Part shown: positions 48,139 through 49,562 of the stretch, one piece after another
Layout: every line of letters begins with the position of its first letter
Position numbering within the stretch: position 1 is the first letter of the stretch
NCBI GenBank assembly: GCA_016791065.1
Contig: JAEUOD010000113.1
Coordinates: forward strand, 1-49,562
Direction of reading: 5' to 3'
DNA from: Dechloromonas sp.
Lineage (GTDB): Bacteria > Pseudomonadota > Gammaproteobacteria > Burkholderiales > Rhodocyclaceae
Length of the DNA stretch: 49,562 nucleotides
Translations under genes and position numbers: made by a program
The notes under the pieces: generated by a model
The model's database searches: none
Told to the model about the DNA's origin: nothing
Seen by the model: only the letters and a program-made list of their open reading frames with translations

Positions 48139-49562
48139 AGGCGACCGTGCCTTCGCGGTTGTCCCGCAGGGCCAGACGGTAACCGGCGGCCTCGGCCTGC
48201 CGGGCGGCATGATAAAGACCGATACCCAGGCCATCCTCCGAGGAAACCGGCTCGCGCAGGAGAGTCACCGCCATGGAGGGTGGAATGGCCGCCCCGCCAT
48301 CTTCCACGCAGAAGCCCGTTGCCGCATAGCTCACCGCAATTTCCAGCCCGGGCTGGCGCAAGCGCTTGGCCAGGGCATTCTGCAACAGGTTCTCGGCCAC
48401 GCTGTCGAACAGCGCCCCAGGGATCGCCTCATCCTCGGCTGGCGCCCCCTGCCAGACGATGCCCGCCCGGACATAGCGCACCTGCAGCGCCTCCCACCAC
48501 AAAAGGGCCGGTATCTGCTCGCCGGCTTCGCTTCGCGGCGATTGCAGCTTTTCCAGCGTCACCTTGAGGCGCTCGGTGATCATCGGCAACTGACGTCCGA
48601 GCAAGATCGCCAGTTGCGCCGGATCGCCCGGTTGCTCGGCGGCATAGCATAGCCCTTGCATCGATTGCAGAAGATTCTTGACGTCGTGCGTCACCCGCGA
48701 TCCCGTTTCATAAACCGCCTGAAGATAGTTCATGCGCTGCAACTGGTGGGTCTGCCGCTTGACCAGGTAAAACTCGGCCACCAGGCGCAAGAGCCAGTCG
48801 AGATGCCAGCGCATCGAGGGTGACGGTGCCAGTTTCAACGACACCCCCAAGGCCAGATCGCCCATCTGATAGACGTGGCGAAACCCTGTCTGCTCACCGC
48901 TTTCGCCGCTCGCTCCCTCGGCTTGCCAAGTCACCCCGACCACCCAGGGCATGTTCAGCAGGCGCTGCATGACGCCGGCCAGGAACCTAGCCGGATCGAC
49001 CTCGCGTTCGCTCTCCTCGGCCAACTGGACCAGCCATTGCTCGAGCGGCATGCCGAGCGACAGCAGGTAGCGCGACATGGCTGAACCGATACTGGAAAAG
49101 CCGCCTCGCGGATTCCAGGCCCAAGCCACCACGAGCAGCGCTCCGGCCAGAGTCATCGAGGTCTTGAACAGCGAATCGACATAACCCACCCCGCCGACCA
49201 GCATGTAGGCCAGAGCGCCCAGGACGAGCACGGCAAGGACCAGGAAGACCATCACGCCATAGAACAGGTCGAAGGCATCACCGGCACGCCGACGCGGCGT
49301 CCGTGCGGGAAAGACGAAGAGCAGGGGGAGCAGGAAGGGCATGAAGCGGGCGAACAGGTCGCGCAACCAGGGATCGAGTTCGACCGCCGGCGAGATTTCC
49401 GGCACCACCCCGAAGATGGTGACGCAGACAAGATAGCCAAACGCCAGCAGGTAGCCCGCCCGTTCGGCGGGCCGCTCGGTGCCCAGCACCCGTCCGCCGA
49501 TCGCCGCGGCAAGCGCGCCGCACCAGATCAACAACAGCCAGGGCCCGAGATACCAGGTCGAA
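48116..49562 (-). CDS. Membrane sensor histidine kinase, N-terminus outside window
   Basis: At least 482 residues, open to the window end; a TTG at 49534 is not convincing as the true start because the frame continues with hydrophobic sequence. Six or so membrane helices (first ~160 residues) precede a GAF-like region, then the dimerisation/phosphotransfer helix SRVTHDVKNLLQSMQG with the likely phospho-His. The ATPase domain has the N-box ENLLQNALAKR, a G1-like VEDGGAAIP and G2 GLGIGLYHAA. It is convergent with the cyclase. It could be the cognate kinase of the PrsR-like regulator, but nothing in the sequence proves that. Confidence 0.85.
   Translation of the reverse strand, partial: STWYLGPWLLLIWCGALAAAIGGRVLGTERPAERAGYLLAFGYLVCVTIFGVVPEISPAVELDPWLRDLFARFMPFLLPLLFVFPARTPRRRAGDAFDLFYGVMVFLVLAVLVLGALAYMLVGGVGYVDSLFKTSMTLAGALLVVAWAWNPRGGFSSIGSAMSRYLLSLGMPLEQWLVQLAEESEREVDPARFLAGVMQRLLNMPWVVGVTWQAEGASGESGEQTGFRHVYQMGDLALGVSLKLAPSPSMRWHLDWLLRLVAEFYLVKRQTHQLQRMNYLQAVYETGSRVTHDVKNLLQSMQGLCYAAEQPGDPAQLAILLGRQLPMITERLKVTLEKLQSPRSEAGEQIPALLWWEALQVRYVRAGIVWQGAPAEDEAIPGALFDSVAENLLQNALAKRLRQPGLEIAVSYAATGFCVEDGGAAIPPSMAVTLLREPVSSEDGLGIGLYHAARQAEAAGYRLALRDNREGTVAFSLSRQP

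Overview
The window looks like a GC-rich betaproteobacterial chromosome, most likely Rhodocyclales (Dechloromonas/Azonexus/Azospira type). Three things suggest this: the block mlaFEDACB - ABC exporter - ibaG - murA, followed further on by hisGD, hisBHAFIE, a HIT protein, tatABC and a DegS-like protease; a phenylacetate-CoA ligase behind an FNR-like box; and an MSHA-type pilus locus. The assignment rests on gene content and order, not on a database search. Coding density is very high. No stretch over 300 bp lacks a gene, and I saw no tRNA, rRNA, CRISPR array or insertion sequence.

Layout. 1-1600: sucD (3' end outside the window) and sucC, minus strand. 1738-5262: a MATE transporter, paaK and a fumarylacetoacetase-family hydrolase. 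5382-9920: a FimV-like protein, a Nif3-family protein, a DegS-like protease and a class II glutamine amidotransferase. 9921-19442: tatCBA, a HIT protein and the histidine genes. The his set is broken: hisGD and hisBHAFIE are on the minus strand, but between them lie a two-gene chromate transporter and hisC on the plus strand. 19517-26813: a GGDEF-EAL protein with a C-terminal zinc-binding-like (CZB) domain, a PhnD-like binding protein, a TRAP transporter and a cold-shock protein. These separate murA from hisG. 27034-33708: murA, ibaG, an ABC exporter and the complete Mla lipid-transport operon.

33814-46747 is the most distinctive region. It is a tightly packed plus-strand operon for an MSHA-like type IV pilus or type II secretion-like machine. 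A sigma-54 response regulator overlaps an AAA ATPase with a SPOR-like tail. Secretin, TPR protein, assembly ATPase, platform protein, MshI/J/K-like alignment proteins and two large related pilin-like proteins follow. A membrane class III adenylate cyclase comes next, convergent with a histidine kinase that runs off the window end. The genes suggest a surface machine wired to phosphorelay, cAMP and possibly c-di-GMP signalling. No major pilin or prepilin peptidase is visible here.

Most gene functions are secure from motifs. The points most worth checking are the interrupted his operon with a terminator-like hairpin inside the first chromate-transporter gene, the paired pseudopilins, the regulator-ATPase coupling, and the CZB-tailed c-di-GMP enzyme beside a periplasmic binding protein.
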